DNA from: Pyropia yezoensis
Taxonomy: Eukaryota > Rhodophyta > Bangiophyceae > Bangiales > Bangiaceae
Reading direction: 5' to 3'
Length of the DNA: 64,000 nt
Assembly (NCBI GenBank): GCA_009829735.1
Contig: CM020620.1
Coordinates: 27,808,951-27,872,950 of the forward strand
Shown here: positions 21,778 to 31,465 of the stretch, one piece after another
Position numbering within the stretch: position 1 is the first letter of the stretch
Layout of the letters: each line of letters begins with the position of its first letter
The notes under the pieces: generated by a model
Databases searched by the model: none
Told to the model about the DNA's origin: nothing
Seen by the model: only the letters and a program-made list of their open reading frames with translations
Position numbers and translations under genes: made by a program

Positions 21778-24700
21778 TCACGTTGAGGGAGGGCTGTTAG
21801 GGTCTATCTCGTTCCGGGCACAGTACGCCCGGACCTTCTCAGCAGGAAGGTCCTCCACATACTCCCACGTATCATCCTTGGCTTTGTAGCCAAACCAACG
21901 CACCCTCAACATGAGGCGGTCAGTATCCTCATCCCAGCCGTGGTCGATGAACTTGTCGAACACGTACTCCTGCGGGCCCTGTTTGGCTGCAGGCAGCGAG
22001 GGCAGGCGCCACGTTTTCAAAGCACGCGCCCAAGCTGGGTCGCCTGCAGGCGGTGGTGCAACTTTGACCACGTCCTGTCCGTTCACTGTGCGGACCCCAT
22101 CGTCACTTTCGATGGTGAAGCGCCGCCCATCAGTACGAAGGACCTGGTACGGCCCCTTCGTCTGGAACACCAACTTACCCCCAGTTGGGGTGTGTGAGTG
22201 GACCAATACCCAGTCACCCTGCTCGGGGACATGCTTGGCGTTGCGCACCTTTTTGTCAAAGGTACGCTTGTAGCGCTTTTGTGCTTTGTCCATCTCAGCC
22301 CTGACTTTAGGGATGAGGTTTTCAAGCCTAGCAGCGAACTCCGCCTTACTCTCAGTAGGAGTGGGCGTACTGCCACCATTCTCCCTAGTTGGGAGCGGCC
22401 GCCGCACGGCAATAGACCGCACGCGACGGGGGGTCACAAAAGCGAGGGGTACTTCCCCGGTAGATGAGTGAACCTGCGAATTGTAGGCAGTGGTCAGAAT
22501 AGAAATGTATTGGTCCCACGTCTTCACGTGCTCACTCACATAATGGCGCAGCTGCCTAACAATAGTTTTGTTGAAGCGCTCCACCTGCCCATTAGTTTGT
22601 GGGTGGTAGGGGGTGGCATAGTTTGCCTTAACCCCCAACATATCCAGCACTCCTTGAAACAGTACAGACGCAAATTGCGGTCCATTGTCCGATAGTGTAC
22701 TATCCGGAATGCCATACGCGGCAACCCAGTGATCTAGGAAGGCTGACACGACCGACATGGCCGTGATCTCTGCCAGTGGGATCGCTCGCGTAAGTTTCGT
22801 GAAGCGGTCACAGATGACCAGGAGGTACTGGTTGCCCTCCTCGGTCACTGGCAGTGGCCCAAGGATGTCCATCGCCAACGCGGCGAAGGGCTCCTTGGCC
22901 GGGAACAATAGCATAGCCGTAGTAGGCCGCCGTTCCATCAGACGGTTCTGTGCACAACTTGTGCAGGCAGCCACCCAACTGTAGATGTCCACCACCATGG
23001 ACGGCCAGTAGTACCTGGTCCTCAGGGTCTGGTATAGTTTACTAGACCCCAGGTGTCCACCCGTGGGAGCGTTATGCTCCCTCTCAAGGATACTGTCCTT
23101 GAGGGATGCGGGGACGACAAGTTGTTCGGTCCCCTGGAATACCCCCCTCCTCATGAGGAGGCCATCGTCTCCCAGGAAGAACCGCGTCTCCGCCACTGTA
23201 TCCAGGGTATCCCTCTGCGACTTGCAGAAGGGATCCTCGGCCTGGGCCTTCACTACTTCGTCCAGGGACAGGGGCAAGTACTTCTTGTTCCCTGGCGCCT
23301 CGGGATTCAACGCCTGACCCGAGCGCGTGACTACCCCCACGATGGGGATGTCCTCATCGACTGGGGTGGTGTCCAGTCCCTCGGTAGGTACCCGAGAGAG
23401 GCCGTCGGCAAGGGCATGTTGCCTGCCAGGTCGGTACTCAATATCAAAGTTGAAGGGTGCAAGTCGCACCCTCCACCGGTTGAGACGAGTGTTCGTACAG
23501 TCCGTCTTGAAGATGAACTGCAACGCGCGGTGGTCACAGCGGATGAGGAACTTCTCACCCTCTAGGTAGTGACGAAGTGACGTCACCGCCCATACCACTG
23601 CGAGTCCTTCCAACTCGGTGACTCCATAGTTCTTCTCGGCCGAGTTTAGCCCCTTGCTGAAGTATCCCACCGGCAAGTACTCCTTGTCCGGCTGTTGCTG
23701 AAGCAACACACAACCAAGTTGGTCGTAGCTAGCGTCCACATCCAGGATGTAGTGGCCTCCCAACCTGGGAATAGCCAGGATAGGGGGCTTCAGCAGAAGG
23801 TCCCGAAGAGTCTCAAAGGATTCCTGCTCCACCCGACTTGGGGGAGGCAGGTTCTTCGGTAGCGTTGAGCTCACTAACTCATTCAACGGCTTCGCCACCT
23901 TGGCGAAGCCCTTGGTGAAACGTCGGTACACGTTACACATCCCGAGGAAGCTCCTCATCTGGGTCTGGGTCCGGGGGTACTGAGCCTTGCGGATGGCCCT
24001 CAAGTTTTTCTCGTTGACACTGAGACGCCCCGGACGGACAACATGTCCCAAGTACTCCACCTCTTGAGTGAAGAGGTGGCACTTACTCGCCTTCAGTGAC
24101 ACTCCGGCGTCAGCAAGTAGCTTGAACACCTGGCCAAGATGGCCAATGTGTTCCTCCGGACTTCGGGAGAGCACAATGATATCGTCTAGGTACACGAGAC
24201 AGATCTGCCACCGTACTCCGGCCAGAATCATGTCCATAGCGCGCTGGAAAGTTGCCGGCGCGTTACACAGGCCAAACGGTAGGCGCTTGCACTGGTAGGT
24301 ACCACAGTGACAGGTAAAGGTAGTTTTATGCCTGTCCTCCGGGGCAATGGGAATTTGCCAGTACCCCGCGTTACAGTCCAGGGTAGAGAACACGTTTGCC
24401 TCCCCCAGAGAGTCCAGACAGTCATCCATCCGAGGTAGGGGATAACTATCCTTCACCGTGCTCTCGTTGAGCTTACGGTAGTCGATACAGAACCGGGGGG
24501 TCCCATCAACTTTGGGGACGATCACCACCGGACTCGCCCACTCGGCGTTGCTGGCCTCGATCACATCGAGGGCCTCCATGCGAGCAACTTGCTCCTTAAC
24601 GAGGGCCCTTGAACGGGGTCCCCCCCTATACGGTTGTTGGCGTATAGGGGGCGCACCGGGTTTCAACTCGATCCGGTGTTGGGTAGCTCTCATGAGTCCC

Positions 24701-25761
24701 AATTGACCATCCCACAACTTGTGATATTGGTCCAAGAGGCGTTCAACTTGAACCCTCAACCTGGGTGGAACACCCTCCATGTTTACCTGGGGCCGAGGAG
24801 AGGCGGCCGACTTGGCTTGATGCTTCTCCTTTCCGGACTTCGGGTCGCTACTTGCGCCCGCGCTGAGGGTGACCGCTACTACCGGTCCCTCGTGTTGGTC
24901 GATATAGCCGAACTTGGCCCCCGACTTGAAGAACTTGGGCGACGAGCTCAGGTTCATCACCTGGATCCTCCACGGGACTCCGGCTTTGGAGTCCATCGTG
25001 CCAAGGGCAACATGCACTTGGTGCTTGCGAGCAAGACGGGGGTTAGGGTGCACCAACCCGTTCCCCGCATAATCAGTTACAACATCCACGTGCGCCACCG
25101 AGTTGGGGGGCAACATGACTTTACGGGCTAAACGCAGAGTAGCAGTAAACCCTTCCCTCACAGAACAAACAGGCTTCGACTGTGAAACTGTCACAGGAGC
25201 CACAGACTTTCCCTTACCAAGGATGGGGATAGTCTCCCCATTCATCAACTTGACCCAGTACTCAGGGCCACAAATCAAAGGCACTTGTGTTACGACATAA
25301 GGGGTACCCAGAAGCAGGGGTACCGATATATTCTCAACTACACCATAGGTCACGTCGACCTCATGGGTCCCCAACCGAGTTGGTAGGGTCACGGCACCAA
25401 CGATGGGAAGTACCCCACCATTGATATCGATCAGATGGTCAGCTTTAGACTTCCAGCGTTGGAGCCTCATCCCCTTTGGTAATAGCGACTTGCGTATCAA
25501 GGAGGCTCCTGACCCGGTATCAAGTACGATACGGGCACAACAGGCGCGGCCGGGGGCAAGTTGCACCCGTCCAGCCACCTGGAAGTTCTCACCCGTCAGC
25601 ACCGCGATGACCCGACGTGGGTTTACGTTCTTGGGAAGTCCCACCCGAGGTGGGCGGACTCCCTTAGGTCGCCGCAGTATCCGACACGGTTGGTTCGTCC
25701 TCTTGGCCCACTTGGCCGAGGCTGCCGTTGTGAGCTTCGGACGACCAGCTCCAACGGTCAT
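21778..25761 (-). CDS. pol: Element B pol: protease, RT, RNase H, integrase, chromodomain
   Basis: This intact 1327-residue Ty3/Gypsy polyprotein has protease VLDTGSGASLI (residues 80-89), RT with YLDDIIVLS (~523), RNase H DVDASYDQLG (~672) and a tether. The integrase finger HNAPTGGHLG...CTSCAQNR spans ~895-937. Catalytic motifs are AMDILGPLP (~963), SDNGPQF (~1023) and NGQVERFN (~1060). The end is a chromodomain-like module (LRVRWFGYKAKDDTWEYVEDLP). ATG 25761 overlaps the gag TGA, but GGGAAAC at 25764-25770 allows a -1 fusion with gag. No internal stop occurs, so this copy may be competent or very young. Confidence 0.95.
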   Translation of the reverse strand: MTVGAGRPKLTTAASAKWAKRTNQPCRILRRPKGVRPPRVGLPKNVNPRRVIAVLTGENFQVAGRVQLAPGRACCARIVLDTGSGASLIRKSLLPKGMRLQRWKSKADHLIDINGGVLPIVGAVTLPTRLGTHEVDVTYGVVENISVPLLLGTPYVVTQVPLICGPEYWVKLMNGETIPILGKGKSVAPVTVSQSKPVCSVREGFTATLRLARKVMLPPNSVAHVDVVTDYAGNGLVHPNPRLARKHQVHVALGTMDSKAGVPWRIQVMNLSSSPKFFKSGAKFGYIDQHEGPVVAVTLSAGASSDPKSGKEKHQAKSAASPRPQVNMEGVPPRLRVQVERLLDQYHKLWDGQLGLMRATQHRIELKPGAPPIRQQPYRGGPRSRALVKEQVARMEALDVIEASNAEWASPVVIVPKVDGTPRFCIDYRKLNESTVKDSYPLPRMDDCLDSLGEANVFSTLDCNAGYWQIPIAPEDRHKTTFTCHCGTYQCKRLPFGLCNAPATFQRAMDMILAGVRWQICLVYLDDIIVLSRSPEEHIGHLGQVFKLLADAGVSLKASKCHLFTQEVEYLGHVVRPGRLSVNEKNLRAIRKAQYPRTQTQMRSFLGMCNVYRRFTKGFAKVAKPLNELVSSTLPKNLPPPSRVEQESFETLRDLLLKPPILAIPRLGGHYILDVDASYDQLGCVLLQQQPDKEYLPVGYFSKGLNSAEKNYGVTELEGLAVVWAVTSLRHYLEGEKFLIRCDHRALQFIFKTDCTNTRLNRWRVRLAPFNFDIEYRPGRQHALADGLSRVPTEGLDTTPVDEDIPIVGVVTRSGQALNPEAPGNKKYLPLSLDEVVKAQAEDPFCKSQRDTLDTVAETRFFLGDDGLLMRRGVFQGTEQLVVPASLKDSILEREHNAPTGGHLGSSKLYQTLRTRYYWPSMVVDIYSWVAACTSCAQNRLMERRPTTAMLLFPAKEPFAALAMDILGPLPVTEEGNQYLLVICDRFTKLTRAIPLAEITAMSVVSAFLDHWVAAYGIPDSTLSDNGPQFASVLFQGVLDMLGVKANYATPYHPQTNGQVERFNKTIVRQLRHYVSEHVKTWDQYISILTTAYNSQVHSSTGEVPLAFVTPRRVRSIAVRRPLPTRENGGSTPTPTESKAEFAARLENLIPKVRAEMDKAQKRYKRTFDKKVRNAKHVPEQGDWVLVHSHTPTGGKLVFQTKGPYQVLRTDGRRFTIESDDGVRTVNGQDVVKVAPPPAGDPAWARALKTWRLPSLPAAKQGPQEYVFDKFIDHGWDEDTDRLMLRVRWFGYKAKDDTWEYVEDLPAEKVRAYCARNEIDPNSPPST

Positions 25762-27704
25762 TCGTTTCCCGCCGACTTGGCGTCCGAATCTGAGGGCGAA
25801 GGGGACGACGACGAGTTCGAGGACGACGTGTCCGCCCCCTCCGTCGAGGGTGTGGCGACCGCCACCACTGGTCGAGACCCACCCTCGCGGCGTGAACGCA
25901 CTTCGTTCGTAGCCGACTTCTTACTCGCATTCCTAACAAGCTGTTGGATGCGTTTACTCAACTTGGGGCAATCATATGCCCAGTGACCATCGGAGTTGCA
26001 GTTCCAACACCGATGATCAGTTCCCGGAGGGGTCTTCCCAACTGGGGAAGACGACGAGGTACCTTGGGAAGTTCCCACGGCAGCTACCACCCTCTCCTTG
26101 CGGATTCGGCGTGCCTCTCGCAACTCTCTGGCCTGGCGCGCCTCTTCCCGTTCCTTGGCCAACTCGGCCTGACGCTCCTGGCGTTGTTCCTCCCGCAACT
26201 TGCGGTAGGCCTCGCCTCGGCGGTAGGCGAACCTAGCCAACTCGGCCAGGGTCGCCCGGGCAGTGTTATGCTCCCGGGTCTCCATCCGGACTGACCAGTG
26301 GAGTCCTTCCACAAACCGACTCTTCACCACAGCTTGTGGATGAAGAAACCCACAAAGATTGTTGAGCTTACGGACTCGCTCCGCAAAGGACAACTCGTCC
26401 TCCGCCTCTTCCTGATGGGCTTGCGTAAACTCCTCGACTTGAGAAGCCAACGCCGCTTCATCAACCATGGCCCTCAACAACCAGTTGACGAGCTCCAAAT
26501 AGGACGTCACCTCCCCAGCGCCTCCACTTGAGGAGCTGGGCATGACGGACATAAGTTCTGTCCGCAGGTCTCCCTTCGTAAACTCCTGTAGCATGTAAAA
26601 AGCCATGCCTTCACTTATGGCATTGTCGTCACAGGCTTTTGTGAAACGACGTAGGAACTCAAAGACACGGAGGGGGGGAGTTCCATCCCACTCCGCTTTG
26701 TGCCCAAAAGAGTGAAGTGCATTCTTCTTGGCACGGCCCATGGCTCGGGCCTGGTCAGGACCATACGCCACCGACTTGTTGTGGAGAGCGTAGGTCTCAC
26801 AGTCAAAGATCCGCTGGTAGACCGGGTTGGCTACCTGAATCTTGGGCGGCACCTCACGTTGAGGGAACAGCCGCTGTGGCACTGGGGTAAGTCCACCCTC
26901 AGTGCCTGTAGTCTGGTACGGCGAGCTTGGTGTAGCCGCCGGCGTTTCCGAGGGGAACTCCCCCGTGAAGGGCGTACGCCCCACCGCGTATGGTGTGGCT
27001 CCCTCGTTGGGAGTCACAGGTGTCGCCCCCAGTTCGGGGCGACCCGAGATAGGCGTGGGGAGGGATTCCCCCTGCGCCTGTGGGCTCGAAAGCCCCAATC
27101 CGGTCTGGACATTCAGGCCATCTGGCAAACTCGCTACAATCTGATTCAGAATAGTATTCGTCATCGTGACCACCAGGTCCGGCAAAGTCTGCCGCAACAC
27201 ATTGGTCGCCTCCCGACGGACAGTTTCCGCGAGGAGTGGATTGACGACTCCAGTTGAGTCTCGGTCCGCCTCCGGGAGTCCACCTGAGGGGTAACCACGT
27301 TCCTCAGGGGTCTCAACCGGGGGCATGGGCGCGAGCCCATCGCCGACCAACGGAGGTCCGCCGTCCTCCGAAAGCCTAGTTGGCGATGGCTCCATGCCAA
27401 AGTTGGCTCCAACCCGAGTGGAACTCGCGGGGACAGTCCTCACCCCTTGGGACGTTCCCGTTGAGTATACCACGCGGTGGCCAGACTTCGGCCCACCCAC
27501 GTCAGAAGTGTCACCCGAGTGAACTCCCAACTGAGTCGGGGTGGCCTGTTGCCCGCCCGCACTTCCAGTCCTGCTGGCTTGAGGGACCTCTAGTCCCTCT
27601 GCGACCCCAGGTAAACCCACCTGTGTCTCACCAGTATTCAAAGGCACTGAAGTACGTGCGTCACCCGTGTACTCCCCGGACGACGGGGGGTCCGAGCTAG
27701 CCAT
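25758..27704 (-). CDS. gag: Element B gag
   Basis: ATG 27704 (MASSDPPSSGEYTG) opens 648 codons to TGA 25758-25760. The N-terminal half is Pro/Thr/Gly-rich. The middle has capsid-like helices (AEWDGTPPLRVFEFLRRF, TSYLELVNWLLRAM). A long charged helical stretch (RKLREEQRQERQAELAKE) follows, then one CCHC knuckle CWNCNSDGHWAYDC (~573) and an acidic Ser-rich end. A possible upstream GTG at 27728 is not needed. The copy in B' (40964-42910) is also intact and ~95% identical by eye. Confidence 0.9.
   Translation of the reverse strand: MASSDPPSSGEYTGDARTSVPLNTGETQVGLPGVAEGLEVPQASRTGSAGGQQATPTQLGVHSGDTSDVGGPKSGHRVVYSTGTSQGVRTVPASSTRVGANFGMEPSPTRLSEDGGPPLVGDGLAPMPPVETPEERGYPSGGLPEADRDSTGVVNPLLAETVRREATNVLRQTLPDLVVTMTNTILNQIVASLPDGLNVQTGLGLSSPQAQGESLPTPISGRPELGATPVTPNEGATPYAVGRTPFTGEFPSETPAATPSSPYQTTGTEGGLTPVPQRLFPQREVPPKIQVANPVYQRIFDCETYALHNKSVAYGPDQARAMGRAKKNALHSFGHKAEWDGTPPLRVFEFLRRFTKACDDNAISEGMAFYMLQEFTKGDLRTELMSVMPSSSSGGAGEVTSYLELVNWLLRAMVDEAALASQVEEFTQAHQEEAEDELSFAERVRKLNNLCGFLHPQAVVKSRFVEGLHWSVRMETREHNTARATLAELARFAYRRGEAYRKLREEQRQERQAELAKEREEARQARELREARRIRKERVVAAVGTSQGTSSSSPVGKTPPGTDHRCWNCNSDGHWAYDCPKLSKRIQQLVRNASKKSATNEVRSRREGGSRPVVAVATPSTEGADTSSSNSSSSPSPSDSDAKSAGNE
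25764..25770 (-). promoter_or_regulatory. -1 frameshift heptamer GGGAAAC (element B)
   Basis: The gag codons read GCG GGA AAC GAA TGA. A -1 slip gives GGG AAA CGA ATG ACC, the pol frame. The heptamer fits X XXY YYZ and lies 3 nt before the stop. Element C has the same heptamer and spacing. The pol ATG overlaps the gag TGA (ATGA), so re-initiation is an alternative. Confidence 0.65.
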
Positions 27705-27804
27705 GTTGGCTAACGATCCGTATGACACGGTCCAAGTCCACCGTTCCTCTGAGACAGAGGGCCCCCTACACCCGGGTGCACCCGGAGGTAAAGTTTACCT
27801 CTGT

Positions 27805-27823
27805 CCCCTGCTGCTCCACCAAA
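27805..27823 (-). other. Element B primer-binding site candidate
   Basis: Next to the 5' LTR the minus strand reads TT, then TGGTGGAGCAGCAGGGGAC. A TGG start at this place is typical of a site paired with a tRNA 3' CCA end. The identical 19-mer is used by element C. I could not name the tRNA. Confidence 0.6.
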
Positions 27824-28291
27824 TGTGGCAAAAACCACTCGCACACACAGTACCCAAGTTGGGGCGGTGTGCGAGGGCTGCCTCCCGTGTCGGGGGAACC
27901 GGAAGAAGTGCAAGTCGCACACACTCTATCCCTGTTGTGGGGCAATCCCCCCACGGACAAACAAGATGATGGTGTGTGGTCCAACAGTTTCTTGGTCGGG
28001 ACGGGGACGCAGGGCCAAGCCCCGCTGTCCCTCCCCTTATCCCCCCAGGGTCCACTCAGAATCTCGCCACTCAGAATCTCCCACCCCAGCACCTGCCCAC
28101 CGGGCCACACGAAAATTCAAGACGATAAATGCAGAAAACCCTCAAATCCAAGTTGGATTTACTACTAAGCTAACTATCCCGAACTTAGGGAATATGGACC
28201 CAAATGCAGGGGGAGGAACGGATCAGGCTAGTGGCCTGCCGCCCCTTGCATGGCACGTGTTGCCCCCTACCTGGGGGTCAATACTGCCACA
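27824..28291 (-). repeat. Element B right (5') LTR
   Basis: The 468-bp LTR has perfect 7-bp terminal inverted repeats TGTGGCA/TGCCACA. Its overlap with the left LTR looks almost identical, indicating recent insertion. The following bases GTTGG belong to the element C interior and should be one half of the target duplication; the other half is in the gap. Confidence 0.95.
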
Positions 28292-28538
28292 GTTGGGGGT
28301 GACCCCCCTTTGCTTACCCCGTGTGTGGGGGTGGCCCCGTCCCGCCCAGGTGCCTGGGTGGAGCGCGTTCGTAGCCCCGTGGGGCGCAGGTCGACCCGCG
28401 TGCCTGCGGCGCTTCTCGTAGCCGTTTGTGGTCATAAGCGCGGGTGTCCGCGCTTCCCTGGCTCGTCCCGGTTATCCCACCGTACCGGGTTGTAGCCGTC
28501 GACGGCTTGTGGGCGCGGGGGACTCCGCACCCGTTATC
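28292..28538. other. Element C interior before the extra ORF
   Basis: This GC-rich stretch leads to the ATG of the C extra ORF. Its left side is interrupted by element B, so the C 3' LTR is not visible here. No gene is recognised. Confidence 0.5.
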
Positions 28539-30986
28539 ATGTCCTATCCCCAGGTGCTTGAAGAGGAGGACGACCTCCTGATCGGGGAGGAGATGGAGGA
28601 CGACGCGCCTGTCGGTCCCGACGCCGCGCGTTACGGGGTGAGCTCGTCTGACGACGACGGGCCTGCGGTGTCCGTCCGTCTGTCGGCCGGAGGACTGTCG
28701 TCCGTGTGCAGCGGCACGACGGTGCCGTCGGCCGGAGGTCAACCCGGCGGTCAACCGCGCGTGGCGGCTTCTACCCCCTCTCTGCCGGCTGCCCGGATGG
28801 GGCCTGGTGCCGGTGCCGGCTCACCGCAGGTACCTCAAGATGGTCCGCCCTGCGGCGGAGGTCGCGACCCGCAGCCGACTCCGGCTGGTCAAGGTGGTCC
28901 GGGTGTCCGGGCGGTGACTCCTCGAGGCGGTCCCGACGTTGACGCGGGTGGTGGTGGCGGTGCGACACCCGGTGCGGCGGGTCAAGACGGTGCGGGTGTC
29001 CGCACGGCCGGGGCTCCGGCTCCGGAGGCTGTCCAAGTGCCTTCCCCTTCCGAGGCGGGGGCTACGCCGACGGGTGGTGCCGGCGCCGGTGCCGTACCTG
29101 CGGTGCCGCGGGCGTCGAGCGGTCAAGACGCTCCTTCTCCCATGGCGGTTGACACCGGGAGTTACTCCGGGCGGGCGCCCGCCCTTCTTTTTCCTCCTCG
29201 GCCTCGTCCATCTCCGACGTCGGCCCCTCTGCCGGTGGTGCGTCCCCCGGCGCCCCCGATTCTTCCTGGTCCTGCCCGGGTTGCCCCGTTGGGTGGCAGC
29301 GTCGCCGTGGCGGCGGGTCAACCCGTCATGTCGGTGTCCGACTTGGTGGCTCGGGTTCGAGGCCTCACGGTGCAAGAGTCGATGGAGTCCGATGGGCGTA
29401 TGCGGGTGGACTTCCACCTGGTGCATCCCCGTGGAGAATCCTCCCGGCGCGTCAAGGTGGACCCGTGCTGGGAGCGGGAGTTGGTGCGGCTGGTCAACCA
29501 GCCGAACGCGGTCCGGGTGGAACACCATTGGATCCTGAGTCAGCCGGACGACCGGCATGCGCAGCTCTGGCGCACCCGGGTGGGACGGGGTGAGGTCTAC
29601 CTCGACCCCAACTTCGGGGTCTGCGACTTGATTGCCCCCGCGTTGCCGCGGGAGATTGACTACCCGGCTAGTGCTCGGGGGATTGCGGCGGCGGCGGAGC
29701 CGGTTGCGTTTGGGGAGACGGTGAGCCGTACCGGTCGGTATCCCGACTTTGACTACTACCCGGGGGTACCCCCGTATCTGTCGTTGACGGCTCCCTACCC
29801 GCCCATGGCGGGGTTGAAGTCGGCGTCGAGTTGGCGACGTAACCATGGTGTCATGGCGGATGCGTTCCGCACGGATATAACGTGTGCGTTGCAGACCGGC
29901 AACGGTCGTGCTCCGGTATACACTCCCGTGCGCCCGCCGCTATGGCAGGAGGCGTGGGAACCCGCCCCTGCTTTCCGGTTTGACACCGGCTCCTGTCTTC
30001 GCTACTTCGGGAGTGTGTTGGCCTCGCGACCGGTCCACCCGTTGCAGGGTACCTTCACCCTTGAGGTTACCCTCGGGCAGGCTTCATCCTTCTTGCTGTC
30101 CGTCTGCCGGCAGGGTCGTCTGTTTCATCTTCCGACGGGTGTCCGTCGGCACATCGCGCAGTTGGGCGTGGATCTGATAGCTGCCAAGACCGGGTTGGCC
30201 CGGGAGTTCGAAGCCCTGCTGGCTGTTCACGATGCCGTGAACTGGGCTGGGGTGTTGGCCCTTCCCCCGTACCGGGACCCGTTGGCTGGGGCTTCCCCCT
30301 TGCCTCGTCACTCGTTGCGTGTCCGGCGTACTCAGCCGGGTGAGCCTAGTTGCCATGGGTGGGCGTCCACCGAGGCCGTTCCTGACCTGGGTATTCCCAT
30401 GGTTAACCATGACCCTCTTCAGGTCCTTGCTCCGTGGTTCGGTAACCCGATGCCGGCGGCGGTTGGCCGTCGGCCCCGAGAGTGGGGCTCTGTGGGTGGG
30501 GAGCGTGAGGTGTCCCGTCGTCGGGCGGAGTACCGCCGTGGTTACGGTGGAGCCCCTTCGGTAGGGTCCTACCGGGCCTCGTATCAGGTGCCACCGGCTC
30601 CGGTGGTAGCCGTGTCGGCTCCTGTGGCTCCTCTGGCTGCGCCAGTGTCACCTCCCGCCCCTGTCCTACATGACGGGGGTCCCCGTCTCTGGTATGAGGG
30701 CGTTGACGCCCTTGTTACCCGCGCAATGCGTGGGGATCTCTCTGTTAGCTGGGGGGATATCCCCCCAGGTGCTGCGCTGGTTGGGTCCGCGCGTTGCTTC
30801 GGTGGCGTGCTGGACCGCCTCCAGAAAGCTCTGGAGGACGTGGAGGCTGGCCGCAGCACCCTCGTCCAGCTATGCACCGAGGTAACTCGGGTGGTCGACC
30901 GTCGTGACGTTGCCGACCGGTGGAGCACGGAGGTCTACGCGCTTACGCGTGAGTGGCCTCCCTCGGGCAGTGGGTCTACCCACTGA
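28539..30986 (+). CDS. Element C extra ORF, opposite strand to gag-pol, intact
   Basis: ATG 28539 (MSYPQVLEEEDDLLIGEE) opens 815 codons to TGA 30984-30986; an in-frame GTG upstream exists but has less support. The N-terminal third is acidic and then Gly/Pro/Ala-rich and disordered. From residue ~265 a folded region follows, with conserved-looking FHLVHP, LWRTRVGRGEVYLD, LRYFGSV and CRQGRLFHLP motifs. The last ~100 residues (FGGVLDRLQKALEDVEAG, TEVTRVV) are predicted helical by eye. FGSV and RQGRLFHLP line up with FGSV and RRGMLWHLP in the B ORF. It converges with pol, 480 bp apart. Function unknown; no catalytic motif is seen. That it is intact while so long suggests selection or very recent insertion. 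Confidence 0.8.
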   Translation: MSYPQVLEEEDDLLIGEEMEDDAPVGPDAARYGVSSSDDDGPAVSVRLSAGGLSSVCSGTTVPSAGGQPGGQPRVAASTPSLPAARMGPGAGAGSPQVPQDGPPCGGGRDPQPTPAGQGGPGVRAVTPRGGPDVDAGGGGGATPGAAGQDGAGVRTAGAPAPEAVQVPSPSEAGATPTGGAGAGAVPAVPRASSGQDAPSPMAVDTGSYSGRAPALLFPPRPRPSPTSAPLPVVRPPAPPILPGPARVAPLGGSVAVAAGQPVMSVSDLVARVRGLTVQESMESDGRMRVDFHLVHPRGESSRRVKVDPCWERELVRLVNQPNAVRVEHHWILSQPDDRHAQLWRTRVGRGEVYLDPNFGVCDLIAPALPREIDYPASARGIAAAAEPVAFGETVSRTGRYPDFDYYPGVPPYLSLTAPYPPMAGLKSASSWRRNHGVMADAFRTDITCALQTGNGRAPVYTPVRPPLWQEAWEPAPAFRFDTGSCLRYFGSVLASRPVHPLQGTFTLEVTLGQASSFLLSVCRQGRLFHLPTGVRRHIAQLGVDLIAAKTGLAREFEALLAVHDAVNWAGVLALPPYRDPLAGASPLPRHSLRVRRTQPGEPSCHGWASTEAVPDLGIPMVNHDPLQVLAPWFGNPMPAAVGRRPREWGSVGGEREVSRRRAEYRRGYGGAPSVGSYRASYQVPPAPVVAVSAPVAPLAAPVSPPAPVLHDGGPRLWYEGVDALVTRAMRGDLSVSWGDIPPGAALVGSARCFGGVLDRLQKALEDVEAGRSTLVQLCTEVTRVVDRRDVADRWSTEVYALTREWPPSGSGSTH

Positions 30987-31465
30987 GGAGTGCTATTGTT
31001 TGTGCGGGAGAGGGCCCCGGCAACCCTTATGGTAGCCGGGTAGTAGTGAGTATAAACTCATCCCCCGCTGGGGGCATTGCTTGCCTCTGTTTGCTGCCCT
31101 GGGGAGTACCCCTTCTGGCTCAGTGGTGCCTTGCCTCCCGTCCAACTTCTTCCGGTTGGTTCATGCTTGGGGAGGTTATCCTCCCTCACTTTGTGTCTTG
31201 GCTTTGGGAGGTCATCCTCCCGTGTAAGCCCCCTAGTTACTTCGATATTATCGAGGTTAGCCTTTACCTTTAAGTTAACTTATTAAGGTTCAGGTTTTAC
31301 TTAGTTACCTAAGCTTAGCTCTACTTAGTTACCTAAGCTTGGTTCGACTTAGAAACCTAAGTCTGATTTGACTTAGAAGCCTAAGTCTGCCGTAACCATG
31401 TCACACCCTACTTAGTAGGTATAAGCCTCACCCCCCAACAGCCGATGTCGGTGTCGGTTGGGTTG
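30987..31465. other. Convergent intergenic region of element C
   Basis: This is the 480-bp space between the ends of the extra ORF and pol. It is less GC-rich than its surroundings. It contains a 24-bp tandem repeat (separate entry) and no gene. It likely holds the ends of both transcripts. Confidence 0.6.
31299..31394. repeat. Four 24-bp tandem repeats with internal inverted repeats
   Basis: Unit starts are 31299, 31323, 31347 and 31371. Each begins ACTTAG, followed by four bases and CTAAG, so each unit can form a CTTAG/CTAAG hairpin. Units 1 and 2 have ACTTAGTTACCTAAGCTT; units 3 and 4 have ACTTAGAAxCCTAAGTCT. They lie between two convergent ORFs, which suggests a bidirectional transcript-end signal, by inference. 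Confidence 0.85.
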
